Assembly (NCBI GenBank): GCA_025927795.1
Contig: JAICKT010000185.1
Span: forward strand, 1 to 8,546
Length of the DNA stretch: 8,546 bases
Origin: Parafilimonas sp.
GTDB lineage: Bacteria; Bacteroidota; Bacteroidia; Chitinophagales; Chitinophagaceae
Direction of reading: 5' to 3'
The position numbers were made by a program, and so were the translations under genes. The notes under the pieces are model-generated. The model worked only from the letters and a program-made list of their open reading frames with translations, was not told the DNA's origin and searched no databases. Positions 1-7,988 of the stretch are shown here, one piece after another (positions within the stretch are counted from its first letter, which is position 1; the number at the start of each line of letters is the position of its first letter).

Positions 1-1281
1 ACAGTAAGACCTGTTTGGTTGTGTTTAAATATTCCGCCTGATGCAGAAGCAGGAACATACACAGGAACAATTGAAGCAAATGATACAAAACAGCACAGCA
101 CTTTGCATATAAAAATTAATGTGCAAAATCAGTTGTTACCCAAACCACACGATTGGCATTACAGGCTTGATCTTTGGCAAAACCCATGGGTGATTGCTGA
201 TTATTATCATGTGCAACCCTGGAGCAAAGAACATATTGCTTTGTTGAAAAAACATTTGCAGTTATATGCTAATGCCGGCGGCACTTATATTACAACATAT
301 GGCGTGCATTCGCCGTGGGGCGACAATGAATATGCAATTGAAGGCGGTATGATAGATTGGATAAAACGCGATAATGGCTCATGGAAATTTGACTATACAA
401 CTTTCGATAAATACATTGAGCTCGCCATGAGCTTGGGAATTGACAAAGCCATTACTGTTTACACGCCGCTGCCTTACAATAACAGGTTTCGTTATAAAGA
501 TGAGAAGACAGGCAATTATGTTTATGAACCGTGGCCGCCTGCATCTGATACTTTTAAAATTGCATGGAATGCTTTTCTCAACAATTTAAAATCACATCTT
601 GAAAAAAAAGGCTGGCTTAATAAAACATATATTGGCTTAAATGAAAGTGAACTTTCTCAAACACTTGCTGCAATAAAAGTGATTAAAGAAAATTCAAAAA
701 AATGGAAGATAACTTATGCAGGTGATTGGCATAAAGAATTGGATACATTAATAGATGATTATTGTTCTGTTTATGAATACCAACCGTCTGTTGATGAAGT
801 AAAACAAAGAGCAGCAAAAGGTTTTACATCCACATATTATGTTTGTTGTCATCCCGCAAAACCAAATACATTTTTGTTTTCTCCGCCAATTGAAGGAAGA
901 TGGATAAGCTGGTTTTCTGCAGCACATGGCTACAACGGTTTTTTGCGTTGGGCTTATGATTCGTGGCCTGATGATCCTTTGCGTGATGCACGTTACGGAT
1001 CATGGGCTGCAGGTGATTGCTATTTGGTTTATCCTGGCGGTAATAGTTGCATTCGTTTTGAAAAATTGCGGGAAGGAATTGTTGATTATGAAAAGATAAG
1101 AATTATAAAATCGTTTGCCGAAAAATCAACTGATGCTACAGTAAAAAATTTAATGTCACAATTGAATGCTGTGCTTGCGGCAATCAATGATGAAAAAACT
1201 TTTAATGAAGAGAAGTTAAAAAACGATGTAACAAAAGGAAGAGAAATTATTAATGCATTAAGCGAAAAACTTACACATTAA
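1..1281 (+). CDS. DUF4091 / GH123-like glycoside hydrolase, 5'-truncated
   Basis: The reading frame is open from base 1 (TVRPVWLCLNIPP...), so this is the C-terminal ~426 residues of a longer protein and the TTG at 19 is not its start. The visible part begins with the end of a beta-sandwich domain (the 'IPPDAEAGTYTGTI' strand pattern typical of these enzymes), followed by a TIM-barrel-like catalytic domain from about residue 50 to 290. The C-terminal DUF4091 region (about 280-370) carries 'SPPIEGRWISWFSA', 'GFLRWAYDSWPDDPLRD', 'CYLVYPGG' and 'IRFEKLREGIVDYEK'. A helical tail ends the protein. GH123 members are beta-N-acetylgalactosaminidases acting on glycans, and Bacteroidota homologues are usually exported. 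The signal peptide would lie outside the window. Where characterised GH123 enzymes have an Asp-Glu catalytic pair, this protein has Asn214-Glu215 ('GLNESEL'), so activity and substrate are uncertain. Family assignment is confident; the substrate is not. An intrinsic terminator follows about 100 bases after the stop. Confidence 0.88.
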   Translation, partial: TVRPVWLCLNIPPDAEAGTYTGTIEANDTKQHSTLHIKINVQNQLLPKPHDWHYRLDLWQNPWVIADYYHVQPWSKEHIALLKKHLQLYANAGGTYITTYGVHSPWGDNEYAIEGGMIDWIKRDNGSWKFDYTTFDKYIELAMSLGIDKAITVYTPLPYNNRFRYKDEKTGNYVYEPWPPASDTFKIAWNAFLNNLKSHLEKKGWLNKTYIGLNESELSQTLAAIKVIKENSKKWKITYAGDWHKELDTLIDDYCSVYEYQPSVDEVKQRAAKGFTSTYYVCCHPAKPNTFLFSPPIEGRWISWFSAAHGYNGFLRWAYDSWPDDPLRDARYGSWAAGDCYLVYPGGNSCIRFEKLREGIVDYEKIRIIKSFAEKSTDATVKNLMSQLNAVLAAINDEKTFNEEKLKNDVTKGREIINALSEKLTH

Positions 1282-1378
1282 TTTTTATATCAGATAAATT
1301 CAACAAAAAAATATTTTGCTTTTTTGTATTGAGCTGTATTATAAACCCCTTAAAAAATTATATTCGAATTTGTACATC

Positions 1379-1405
1379 AAGTGTTCGTTTCCGAACACTT
1401 TTTTT
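1379..1405 (+). terminator. Rho-independent terminator after the GH123-like gene
   Basis: A nine-base-pair perfect stem (1379-1387 AAGTGTTCG with 1392-1400 CGAACACTT) closes a four-base loop and runs into seven T residues (1399-1405). The T-run lies only on the plus-strand side, so it terminates rightward transcription, most likely that of the hydrolase ending at 1281. The rest of the 261-base gap (1282-1542) is AT-rich. I found no clean TAnnTTTG promoter box in it for the downstream permease gene. Confidence 0.85.
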
Positions 1406-1542
1406 CTGCGATCTTTAAAAAAATATTATAAGCTAAAGTGTTTTAAGCTTGGCATATCCATTGAGTAAACTGTTTATTATTTCAAATGATTTAACTAATG
1501 CGGCTTTAAACCGGTAAGGTAAAATCAGAAAACGATTATAAT

Positions 1543-3996
1543 ATGCTTAAGAACTATTTTAAAATTGCCTGGCGAAATTTAATGAAAAGTAAATTGTTTT
1601 CGTTCATTAATATAATTGGCTTATCGGTTGGGCTTACATGTTGCATGCTGATTACATTATATATTATTAATGAAACCAGTTACGATGCGTATCAGAAAAA
1701 TGCAAATAATATTTACCAATTAGGAACTGAGTTTGTTGGACTTGGTAATTTTAAAAAAATGCCAAATACACCGGCAGGCATGGGCGAAACCATGAAAAAT
1801 GTGTTTCCTGAAATTGTACAAACTGCCAGGCTTGCTGCGTTATTTGGAGAAGATAAAACACTTTTGCAATACAATGAAAAAAGCGGTGCATCAAAATCGT
1901 TTTATGAAACAAAAGGCTTTTTAGCCGATTCTACTTTCTTTAGAATGTTCACTTATAATTTTATTGAAGGCAATGCTATAACTGCATTAAACAATCCTAA
2001 TACTGTTGTATTATCTGATGAGATTGCGAAAAAGATTTTTGGAAATCAACCTGCATTAAATAAAGTGCTTCATATAAGTAGCAGCACTAATGGAGATCAT
2101 GATTTTTTAGTAACAGGTGTTTTTAAACCCATCAACAAACCATCGCATATTGATGCAAGGTTTTTTATGAGTATGATGGGCGGCAACATTGCAGATTTTA
2201 TTAAAAGGCAAACCGGCGATCTTGCTACTAATAATCTATATTATACTTATCTGCAACTAAAACCCGGCAGTGATGCAAAAAAACTTGAAGCGAAATTTCC
2301 TGCATTCATACAACAGTATGCAGGCAAAAAATTGCAGGCTGTTGGCTTTAATAAAAGACAATTTTTAGTACCACTGAAAAAAATTCATTTGGATGAAGAT
2401 GTGAAAAATAATATAACTGCAGGCGGCAGTACAATATACTTATACATTCTTGCATCCATTGCCTTATTTACATTGCTAATTGCGTGTATTAATTTTATGA
2501 ATCTTGCCACAGCGCAATCTGCAAAACGTTCTTCGGAAGTAGGAATAAGGAAAGTTTTAGGAGCAGAAAAGAAATTACTCATCATACAATTTCTCGGCGA
2601 AGCTGTTTTAATGAGTTTGCTTGCATTTATACTCGCACTTGCTTTTACAGAACTGTTATTGCCTGCTTTTAATTCGGTTTCCGGTAAAACACTTTCGCTG
2701 TCTTTTTCAAACAACGTGATATTTATTCTTTCATTTATTATAGTATCAATTGTCACTGGTTTAATTGCAGGAAGCTATCCTGCGTTCTATTTGTCTTCGT
2801 TCAACCCTGCAAAAGTTTTAAAAGGCAAGTTTTCAAATTCGCTTTCTGCAATTGCTTTACGTAAAGGATTGGTGATTTTTCAATTTATAATTTCAATTGT
2901 ATTAATTATTGCATCAGTTGTTATTGCCAATCAGATGAAATATTTGCGCTCTGCTGATTTAGGTTTTGCAAAAGACCAGCAGGTAATAATTCCGTTGCGC
3001 AGCAACAATGCAAAAAATATGTATGCTTCATTCAGAAATGAGTTATTAAAGCATTCCGATGTAACGAATGTTGGCGCATCGTTATATTATCCGGGTATTT
3101 CAAATTTTTCAGATAATATTTTTTTTAAAGATGGTGAAAGCATGCAGCAGGGAAAAGATGTGAAAATGAATTATATTGATACACGCTTTCTGCAAACGCT
3201 GAATATTAAACCTGTTGCAGGAAGATTATATTCTGATGATTATTATGCTGAAGACACAACAGGAACAATTGTGTTAAATGAAACAGCAGCAAAATTATTT
3301 GGATTTGCAAATGCAGCGCAGGCCATAAATCAAAAGTTGCATTTTACATTTAATAACAGCACCTACAATTTTAACATCATTGGTGTTGTAAAAGATTTTC
3401 ACTACGAAGATTTGCATTTGCCAATTGGTCCTTATGGCTTTCAGCTAAACACACAGCAATATAATTATATGATAGCGCATGTAAAGCCAGGCAATATAAC
3501 TGCATCATTAACATCAATACAAAATGTATGGCATAATTTAAATTCAAGCGAGCCTTTCGATTATAGCTTTTTAGATAAAGATTTTCAAAAAAATTATGAT
3601 GCAGAAAATAAGCTTGCTGCAATTGTTGGCGACTTTACTATCATCGCTATTCTTATTTCATGTTTAGGTTTGTTTGGATTGGCAACATTCAGCGCAGAAC
3701 AACGTATAAAAGAAATTGGTGTGCGTAAAGTGCTTGGTGCAAGTGTTACAAGTATTGTTGCATTACTTTCAAAAGATTTTTTAAAACTCGTTGCTATTGC
3801 TGTACTTATTGCTTCGCCTATTGCATGGCTTACAATGAATAAATGGTTGCAAAGCTTTGCTTATCGCACAAATATCAGTTGGACAGTATTCCTAATTACA
3901 ACACTCGCAGCAATGCTTATCGCATTACTTACAATAAGTTTCCAGGCAATAAGAGCCGCAATTTCAAACCCGGTGAAAAGTTTGAGAACAGAATAG
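1543..3996 (+). CDS. ABC transporter permease, FtsX/MacB type
   Basis: This complete 817-residue inner-membrane protein belongs to the duplicated MacB-like permeases that are abundant in Bacteroidota. It opens with the typical 'MLKNYFKIAWRNLMKSKLFSFINIIGLSVG' amphipathic helix and first membrane segment (about 20-42). A MacB_PCD periplasmic domain follows (about 45-290). The first FtsX domain has membrane segments near 298-320, 345-368 and 392-413. The second half repeats the plan: membrane segment 442-463, periplasmic domain 465-690, then segments near 696-716, 746-768 and 779-802. Both FtsX domains carry the cytosolic coupling motif, EVGIRKVLGA (332-341) and EIGVRKVLGA (724-733), and both end in an 'NPxKxL' tail (421-426 and 809-814). 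Such permeases need a separate ATPase, and none is adjacent, so the partner must be encoded elsewhere. Family members export peptides or lipoproteins or transmit envelope stress mechanically; the substrate here is unknown. The ATG follows an A-rich leader without an obvious Shine-Dalgarno site. Confidence 0.95.
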   Translation: MLKNYFKIAWRNLMKSKLFSFINIIGLSVGLTCCMLITLYIINETSYDAYQKNANNIYQLGTEFVGLGNFKKMPNTPAGMGETMKNVFPEIVQTARLAALFGEDKTLLQYNEKSGASKSFYETKGFLADSTFFRMFTYNFIEGNAITALNNPNTVVLSDEIAKKIFGNQPALNKVLHISSSTNGDHDFLVTGVFKPINKPSHIDARFFMSMMGGNIADFIKRQTGDLATNNLYYTYLQLKPGSDAKKLEAKFPAFIQQYAGKKLQAVGFNKRQFLVPLKKIHLDEDVKNNITAGGSTIYLYILASIALFTLLIACINFMNLATAQSAKRSSEVGIRKVLGAEKKLLIIQFLGEAVLMSLLAFILALAFTELLLPAFNSVSGKTLSLSFSNNVIFILSFIIVSIVTGLIAGSYPAFYLSSFNPAKVLKGKFSNSLSAIALRKGLVIFQFIISIVLIIASVVIANQMKYLRSADLGFAKDQQVIIPLRSNNAKNMYASFRNELLKHSDVTNVGASLYYPGISNFSDNIFFKDGESMQQGKDVKMNYIDTRFLQTLNIKPVAGRLYSDDYYAEDTTGTIVLNETAAKLFGFANAAQAINQKLHFTFNNSTYNFNIIGVVKDFHYEDLHLPIGPYGFQLNTQQYNYMIAHVKPGNITASLTSIQNVWHNLNSSEPFDYSFLDKDFQKNYDAENKLAAIVGDFTIIAILISCLGLFGLATFSAEQRIKEIGVRKVLGASVTSIVALLSKDFLKLVAIAVLIASPIAWLTMNKWLQSFAYRTNISWTVFLITTLAAMLIALLTISFQAIRAAISNPVKSLRTE

Positions 3997-4112
3997 CAAG
4001 CCATCCAAGCCTTCCCAAAGGGAAGGTTTAAAACACTTGCTTGATAAAATGAAAAAATAAATTCTAATCATCTAAAAAGGTTCTCTCCTTTGGAGAGGAT
4101 TTACGAGAGCTT
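3997..4112. repeat. Pair of inverted palindromes filling a convergent intergenic gap
   Basis: Two hairpins occupy the gap between the permease and carboxylase stops. The first pairs 4007-4016 with 4020-4029 (core CCTTCCC-AAA-GGGAAGG, ten pairs including one G-T). The second pairs 4081-4088 with 4092-4099 (core CTCTCC-TTT-GGAGAG). The reverse complement of the second aligns with the first over about 38 bases, sharing AAGC..TC..AA..CCT..CCAAAGG..AG, so they look like diverged inverted copies of one unit. The unit resembles the AAGCC...CCTCCCC-AAA-GGGGAGG intergenic palindromes I associate with Bacteroidota genomes; that is recall, not a search. The likely role is bidirectional termination or mRNA 3' protection for the two convergent genes. 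T-runs are weak: TTT after the first on the plus strand, and TTTTT a few bases past the second on the minus strand. Confidence 0.6.
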
Positions 4113-5725
4113 CACACCTGGAAAACACCAAGCTTTAAATCTTTTATATCTGCGTTATGATTAGCTGCAGCAATGCCTTCACTTATATACAATCTTGTTT
4201 GTGCGGGATCAATAATATCATCAACCCATAAACGCGCAGCAGCATAATAAGGTGATGTTTGCTTTTCATAACGCGATTTAATTTCATTCAATAAATTGTT
4301 TTGTTCTGCTTCGCTGATTTGTTTGCCGCTTGTTTGAATTTGCAATAAAGTTTTTGCAGCCTGTTCACCACCCATTACAGCAATCTTTGCACTTGGCCAT
4401 GCATAAATAAATCTTGGATCATAAGCTTTACCACACATAGCATAATTGCCAGCGCCAAAACTATTGCCTGTTATAATAGTAATTTTTGGAACGATAGAAT
4501 TCGCAACTGCATTAACCATTTTCGCACCGTCTTTAATTATACCTGAATGTTCGCTGCGGCTGCCAACCATAAAACCTGTAACATCTTGTAAAAAAACCAG
4601 CGGTATTTTTTTTTGATTGCAGTTAAGAATAAAACGCGCAGCTTTATCAGCGCTATCGTTATAAATAACGCCGCCTAATTGCATTTCGCCTTTTTTATTT
4701 TTTACAATCAGGCGTTGATTGGCAACAATTCCAACTGCCCATCCATCTATTCTTGCATAACCGCAAACAATCGTTTTGCCGTATTCTTCTTTAAATTGTT
4801 CAAAAGAATTTGCATCAACAATGCATTCAATCAATTCAACAACATTATAAGGCTTTGCATTGTTCTGGTGAATGATTTTGTAAATCTCATCACCATTTTT
4901 TGCAGGTGCAATACTTTCAATTCTATCGAACACTGCATTATTTTGTTTGCCTAATTTGCTGATGATACTTTTTATTTTATCAAGACATTCATGTTCTGTT
5001 TTAAATTTATAATCTGCAATTCCGCTGATGGCATTATGCGTTTCTGCGCCACCTAAAGTTTCCACATCAATATCTTCACCTATCGCCGCTTTTACCAAAT
5101 AAGGACCCGCAAGAAAAATGCTTCCATTATTTTCAACCATTAAAGTTTCATCACTCATTATAGGCAAGTAAGCACCGCCTGCAACACATGCGCCCAACAC
5201 TGCTGCAATTTGTGTGATGCCCGTCGCACTCATTTTTGCATTGTTACGAAAGATGCGGCCGAAATGTTCTTTGTCGGGAAAAATTTCATCCTGCATCGGA
5301 AGAAAAACGCCGGCACTATCAACCAAATAAATAATTGGCAATTTATTTTCCATTGCAATTTCCTGCATACGCAGATTTTTTTTGCCGGTGATGGGAAACC
5401 ATGCGCCTGCTTTTACTGTTTGATCGTTTGCAACAATAACGCATTGCCTTCCGCTTATATAACCAATACCAGCAACAGTTCCGGCAGCCGGGCAACCACC
5501 ATATTCTTCATACATTTCAAAACCCGCAAAAGCGCCTATCTCAACAAATGGTTTCTGCTTGTCAATTAAATATTCAATGCGTTCTCTTGCAGTAAGTTTA
5601 TTTTTTTCTTTTTGTTTTTGAATTGATTTTTTTCCGCCACCGAGTTTAATTTTTTCGAAACGGTTTTTTATATCACTTGTAAGTAAGCGCATCCAATCGT
5701 AATCACGTTCGGTTTCAATATTCAT
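4112..5725 (-). CDS. Acyl-CoA carboxylase beta subunit (methylcrotonyl-CoA carboxylase type)
   Basis: This complete 537-residue carboxyltransferase transfers the carboxyl group from carboxybiotin to an acyl-CoA in the cytoplasm. It has the two crotonase-like halves of the family. The N-terminal half includes the CoA/oxyanion region 'YLVDSAGVFLPMQDEIFPD' (133-151) and 'GACVAGGAYLPIMSDE' (178-193). The C-terminal half includes 'FLQDVTGFMVG' (378-388), the biotin-site loop 'GNSFGAGNYAMCG' (420-432) and 'MGGEQAA' (451-457). The DEIFPDKEHFGRIFRNNAKMSA and GNYAMCGKAYDPRF stretches resemble methylcrotonyl-CoA carboxylase beta (leucine breakdown; human MCCB is similar in length) more than propionyl-CoA carboxylase, so an MccB role is favoured. 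A geranyl-CoA or general acyl-CoA role cannot be excluded. The biotin-carboxylase alpha subunit is not in the window. The ATG at 5725 is only about 20 bases from a -7 box match. The stop codon lies inside the outer edge of the neighbouring repeat. Confidence 0.94.
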   Translation of the reverse strand: MNIETERDYDWMRLLTSDIKNRFEKIKLGGGKKSIQKQKEKNKLTARERIEYLIDKQKPFVEIGAFAGFEMYEEYGGCPAAGTVAGIGYISGRQCVIVANDQTVKAGAWFPITGKKNLRMQEIAMENKLPIIYLVDSAGVFLPMQDEIFPDKEHFGRIFRNNAKMSATGITQIAAVLGACVAGGAYLPIMSDETLMVENNGSIFLAGPYLVKAAIGEDIDVETLGGAETHNAISGIADYKFKTEHECLDKIKSIISKLGKQNNAVFDRIESIAPAKNGDEIYKIIHQNNAKPYNVVELIECIVDANSFEQFKEEYGKTIVCGYARIDGWAVGIVANQRLIVKNKKGEMQLGGVIYNDSADKAARFILNCNQKKIPLVFLQDVTGFMVGSRSEHSGIIKDGAKMVNAVANSIVPKITIITGNSFGAGNYAMCGKAYDPRFIYAWPSAKIAVMGGEQAAKTLLQIQTSGKQISEAEQNNLLNEIKSRYEKQTSPYYAAARLWVDDIIDPAQTRLYISEGIAAANHNADIKDLKLGVFQV

Positions 5726-5744
5726 GCAGATTCGTTAATTGCAA

Positions 5745-5752
5745 CAAATATA
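5745..5752 (-). promoter_or_regulatory. Candidate Bacteroidota -7 box for the carboxylase gene
   Basis: Read on the minus strand, these bases are TATATTTG, an exact match to the TAnnTTTG -7 element used by the primary sigma factor of Bacteroidota. It lies 19 bases before the carboxylase ATG, giving a short leader. No clear TTTG-like -33 element sits at the expected spacing, so the support is the -7 match plus its position in a 115-base divergent intergenic region. Confidence 0.4.
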
Positions 5753-5840
5753 TTGAAACTGGCTTGCTGTTTGTTTTTGTTACATCATACAACATATTTA
5801 TTAAGTGATTTAATTAGTTTCGCACCGCAAAAAAATACGT

Positions 5841-6743
5841 ATGCAATCAACACTTGTAATATTAGCAGCCGGCATGGCAAGCCGTTATGGAAGCATGAAG
5901 CAAACACAATCATTCGGTCCATCCGGAGAAACTATAATGGAATATTCAATTTACGATGCTATTAATGCCGGTTTTGGCAGAGTGATTTTTATTATTCGTG
6001 AAGATTTTGCTGATACATTTAAAAGTATTGTTGAGCCAAAGCTTAAAGGAAAAATTGAGATTGATTATATATATCAAAGCCTGGACAAGTTTACTGAAGG
6101 CAGGCAAATAAATCCTGAAAGAATAAAACCGTGGGGCACGGCGCATGCGGTTTTATGTTGTAAAGGCAAAGTAGATTTACCGTTTGCTGTAATTAATGCA
6201 GATGATTTTTATGGTAAGGATGCATTTAAAAAAGCATTTGATTTTTTGCAGGCAGTTTGCAATAAAAAAATGTACGGTGTAATTGCTTATGAGCTTGTAA
6301 ATACATTAAGTGAACATGGCAGTGTAAGTCGCGGCATAATTTCTATAAATGACCAAAACAAAATGACAGGAATTAAAGAGCGCTTAAAAATTTACAGGAA
6401 AGATGATAAGATTGTTGATGAAGAATCAGCAAATAGCTTTTTTGAATTATCAAAAGATACAAAAGTTAGTATGAACTTTTTCTGCTATGATTCAACATTT
6501 ATTGATTTATGTGAAGAACAATTTCAAAAGTTTCTTGATAAAAATGCCCAGGATTTAAAAGCAGAATTTTTAATTCCTGACATGACAGACTATTTTATAA
6601 AATCGGGTAAAGGCGTTGTAGAAGTTATACCAACTTCATCAAAATGGTTTGGCGTTACTTATAAAGAAGATGCACCGGTTGTTACAAGAGAAGTGCAGCA
6701 TCTTGTAGAAAAAAAGGAGTATCCTGAAAATTTGTGGAAATAG
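5841..6743 (+). CDS. Sugar-phosphate nucleotidyltransferase family protein
   Basis: This complete 300-residue cytosolic protein has the NTP_transferase (GT-A-like) fold. Enzymes of the fold make an NDP-sugar from a sugar-1-phosphate and an NTP, releasing pyrophosphate. The nucleotide-binding signature is at the very N-terminus, 'LVILAAGMASRYGSMKQ' (5-21), with Ala where most relatives have the second Gly. 'PWGTAHAVL' (97-105) is the base/phosphate-contacting stretch and 'INADDFYG' (118-125) holds the metal-binding Asp pair. 'SVSRG' (161-165), 'SMNFF' (210-214) and 'SSKWFGVTYKED' (266-277) match the Bacteroidota 'nucleotidyltransferase family protein' group. The length is normal for a stand-alone enzyme without a left-handed beta-helix domain. 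Relatives often sit beside a sugar kinase or phosphotransferase; none is here, so the sugar and the nucleotide are unassigned. The ATG at 5841 is preceded by an A-rich run rather than a Shine-Dalgarno site. The gene is divergent from the carboxylase gene and convergent with the protease gene. Confidence 0.88.
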   Translation: MQSTLVILAAGMASRYGSMKQTQSFGPSGETIMEYSIYDAINAGFGRVIFIIREDFADTFKSIVEPKLKGKIEIDYIYQSLDKFTEGRQINPERIKPWGTAHAVLCCKGKVDLPFAVINADDFYGKDAFKKAFDFLQAVCNKKMYGVIAYELVNTLSEHGSVSRGIISINDQNKMTGIKERLKIYRKDDKIVDEESANSFFELSKDTKVSMNFFCYDSTFIDLCEEQFQKFLDKNAQDLKAEFLIPDMTDYFIKSGKGVVEVIPTSSKWFGVTYKEDAPVVTREVQHLVEKKEYPENLWK

Positions 6744-6820
6744 TCGCTGCCCTCTTCACAAATGAAAAAAGGAAATTCATGCATGACCATAATTTTTATT
6801 TAACTACATAGCTTTAAAAT

Positions 6821-6847
6821 AAAAAACCCTCCCGCAGCGCGGGAAGG
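6821..6847 (-). terminator. Rho-independent terminator of the sigma factor/protease operon
   Basis: Bases 6830-6835 pair with 6839-6844 (core TCCCGC-AGC-GCGGGA). The stem extends past one C-A mismatch through 6827-6828 with 6846-6847. Read on the minus strand it is followed at once by six T residues (complement of 6821-6826), so it stops leftward transcription about 25 bases after the protease stop. On the plus strand no T-run follows, so it is not an obvious terminator for the nucleotidyltransferase gene. In the remaining 6744-6820 I see no other feature. Confidence 0.8.
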
Positions 6848-6870
6848 AATTTATATGCTTACCGTAGAAG

Positions 6871-7986
6871 TTAGTTGTATGATTTTACAAGGAAGACATA
6901 GTTTTCTGCTTTCTTAACCTGGCTTACTCTGTCAAGTTTTTTTAATGATGAAGTTGAAGGCAGCTTAATCTTTTTGAAAGAAGTATCAACGTTTCTTAAG
7001 CTGTCAACCATATTAAAAATATTGTTTGATTTTAATGCGAATACCACATCTTCAGCCTGTGTTTGCTTTGTACTTATGATGCCTATAATTTCACCATTTT
7101 TATTAAACACAGGTGCACCGGAGTTTCCGGGATTTGCAGTAAGTGAAAGCTGGCAGCTTGAAGTATCTCCGTTATAACCTGTTTTAGCACTTAAGTATCC
7201 CATGTTGTAAACAATTTCATCACGCGGATAACCAAGTGTAAAAAGTTCTTCGCCTAAATCCGGCTGTGTTTTCTTTATAGAATAAGGCAATGTGCTTATA
7301 GGTTCAAAATCCTTATCATCAATTTTTAAAATTGCAATATCACGTTCTCTGTCAACAGATAAAATTCGCGAGTTATATTCATTGCCATTATTGTCTGAAA
7401 CAATTGCACCGGAACCTGTTAAAACATGTGCATTGGTTACAAGAAATCCATTACCATCAATTAAAAAAGCAGTGCCGCCGCTGGTTAATGTAGCACCTTT
7501 TGGAATTTTAGGTTTGGCTTCTGTAGCATTTCTTAAAACACTATTTGTTATTTGCTGTGATTGTTTAATCTGATCAATATCTCTGCTTAAGCGTTCTAAC
7601 TGTGTTTGATTAACATTTGGTGAGAAATACATTGCCAATGCAGAAATAAATAAAGCGGTAATGCCGGCAATAATTGCAGCAATAGCAGCAACTTTTTTTG
7701 AGCGGCTCCATAACTGAATTACTTTTCCAGTAAAACCTATTGATGGATTGCAGTTTTTAATTTCACCGTTAGCTGAGAGTTTTGCATGAATATTTTCAAG
7801 CGTGTCCTTAAATTCATTGCGGTTGTCAAATTCTTCCATTTGATGCAGAAAAAATTTATGTTCAACAACCATTTGATCAATCTGCGGCTGGGTTCTGCAC
7901 AACTCTTCAAAGAAAGCTTTCTCATCGGGTAACATTTTACCTTCGAGATAACGTTCAATTGAATTTAGTAATAAAATATCTTCCAT
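6871..7986 (-). CDS. Single-pass membrane trypsin-like serine protease with anti-sigma-like N-terminus
   Basis: From the ATG at 7986 this is a 371-residue protein. A GTG at 7989 would add one residue and overlap the sigma factor stop by one base; ATG is preferred. Residues 1-96 look cytosolic and carry the anti-sigma-like pattern 'IERYLEGKMLPDEKAFFEEL' (10-29), without an obvious zinc-binding HxxxCxxC. Basic residues (WSRSKK) precede one membrane segment (about 98-120), giving an N-in/C-out topology. A short coiled-coil-like linker (about 126-151) leads to a trypsin-like domain (about 169-330) with His187 in 'TNAHVL', Asp216 in 'RDIAILKI' and Ser289 in 'GNSGAPVF', so the triad is intact. It resembles the HtrA/S1C fold but has no PDZ domain, only a basic tail ending in 'YVFLVKSYN'. 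It starts two bases after the sigma factor stop, so the two are probably translationally coupled. By position it is the likely partner or regulator of that sigma factor; this is inference, and an envelope quality-control protease is the alternative. Confidence 0.87.
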   Translation of the reverse strand: MEDILLLNSIERYLEGKMLPDEKAFFEELCRTQPQIDQMVVEHKFFLHQMEEFDNRNEFKDTLENIHAKLSANGEIKNCNPSIGFTGKVIQLWSRSKKVAAIAAIIAGITALFISALAMYFSPNVNQTQLERLSRDIDQIKQSQQITNSVLRNATEAKPKIPKGATLTSGGTAFLIDGNGFLVTNAHVLTGSGAIVSDNNGNEYNSRILSVDRERDIAILKIDDKDFEPISTLPYSIKKTQPDLGEELFTLGYPRDEIVYNMGYLSAKTGYNGDTSSCQLSLTANPGNSGAPVFNKNGEIIGIISTKQTQAEDVVFALKSNNIFNMVDSLRNVDTSFKKIKLPSTSSLKKLDRVSQVKKAENYVFLVKSYN

Positions 7987-7988
7987 CA

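Noticed and set aside
19..21. TTG as start codon of the GH123-like gene
   Set aside because: The frame is open to base 1 with family-like sequence (TVRPVWLCLNIPP), and DUF4091/GH123 proteins have a substantial N-terminal domain before this point, so the gene is truncated by the window edge.
2385..2756. Minus-strand 123-codon frame inside the permease gene, and similar frames at 3377-3622, 5210-5569 and 7292-7573
   Set aside because: All lie wholly inside well-supported genes in another frame or strand, and their translations show no recognisable domain.
5815..5822. TAGTTTCG as a plus-strand -7 box for the nucleotidyltransferase gene
   Set aside because: It has one mismatch to TAnnTTTG and no -33 element at the right distance. 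The position 18 bases before the ATG is suggestive, but the support is too weak to list.
6821..6847. The GC-rich hairpin as a bidirectional terminator
   Set aside because: Only the minus-strand side has a T-run; on the plus strand it is followed by AATTTATATG.
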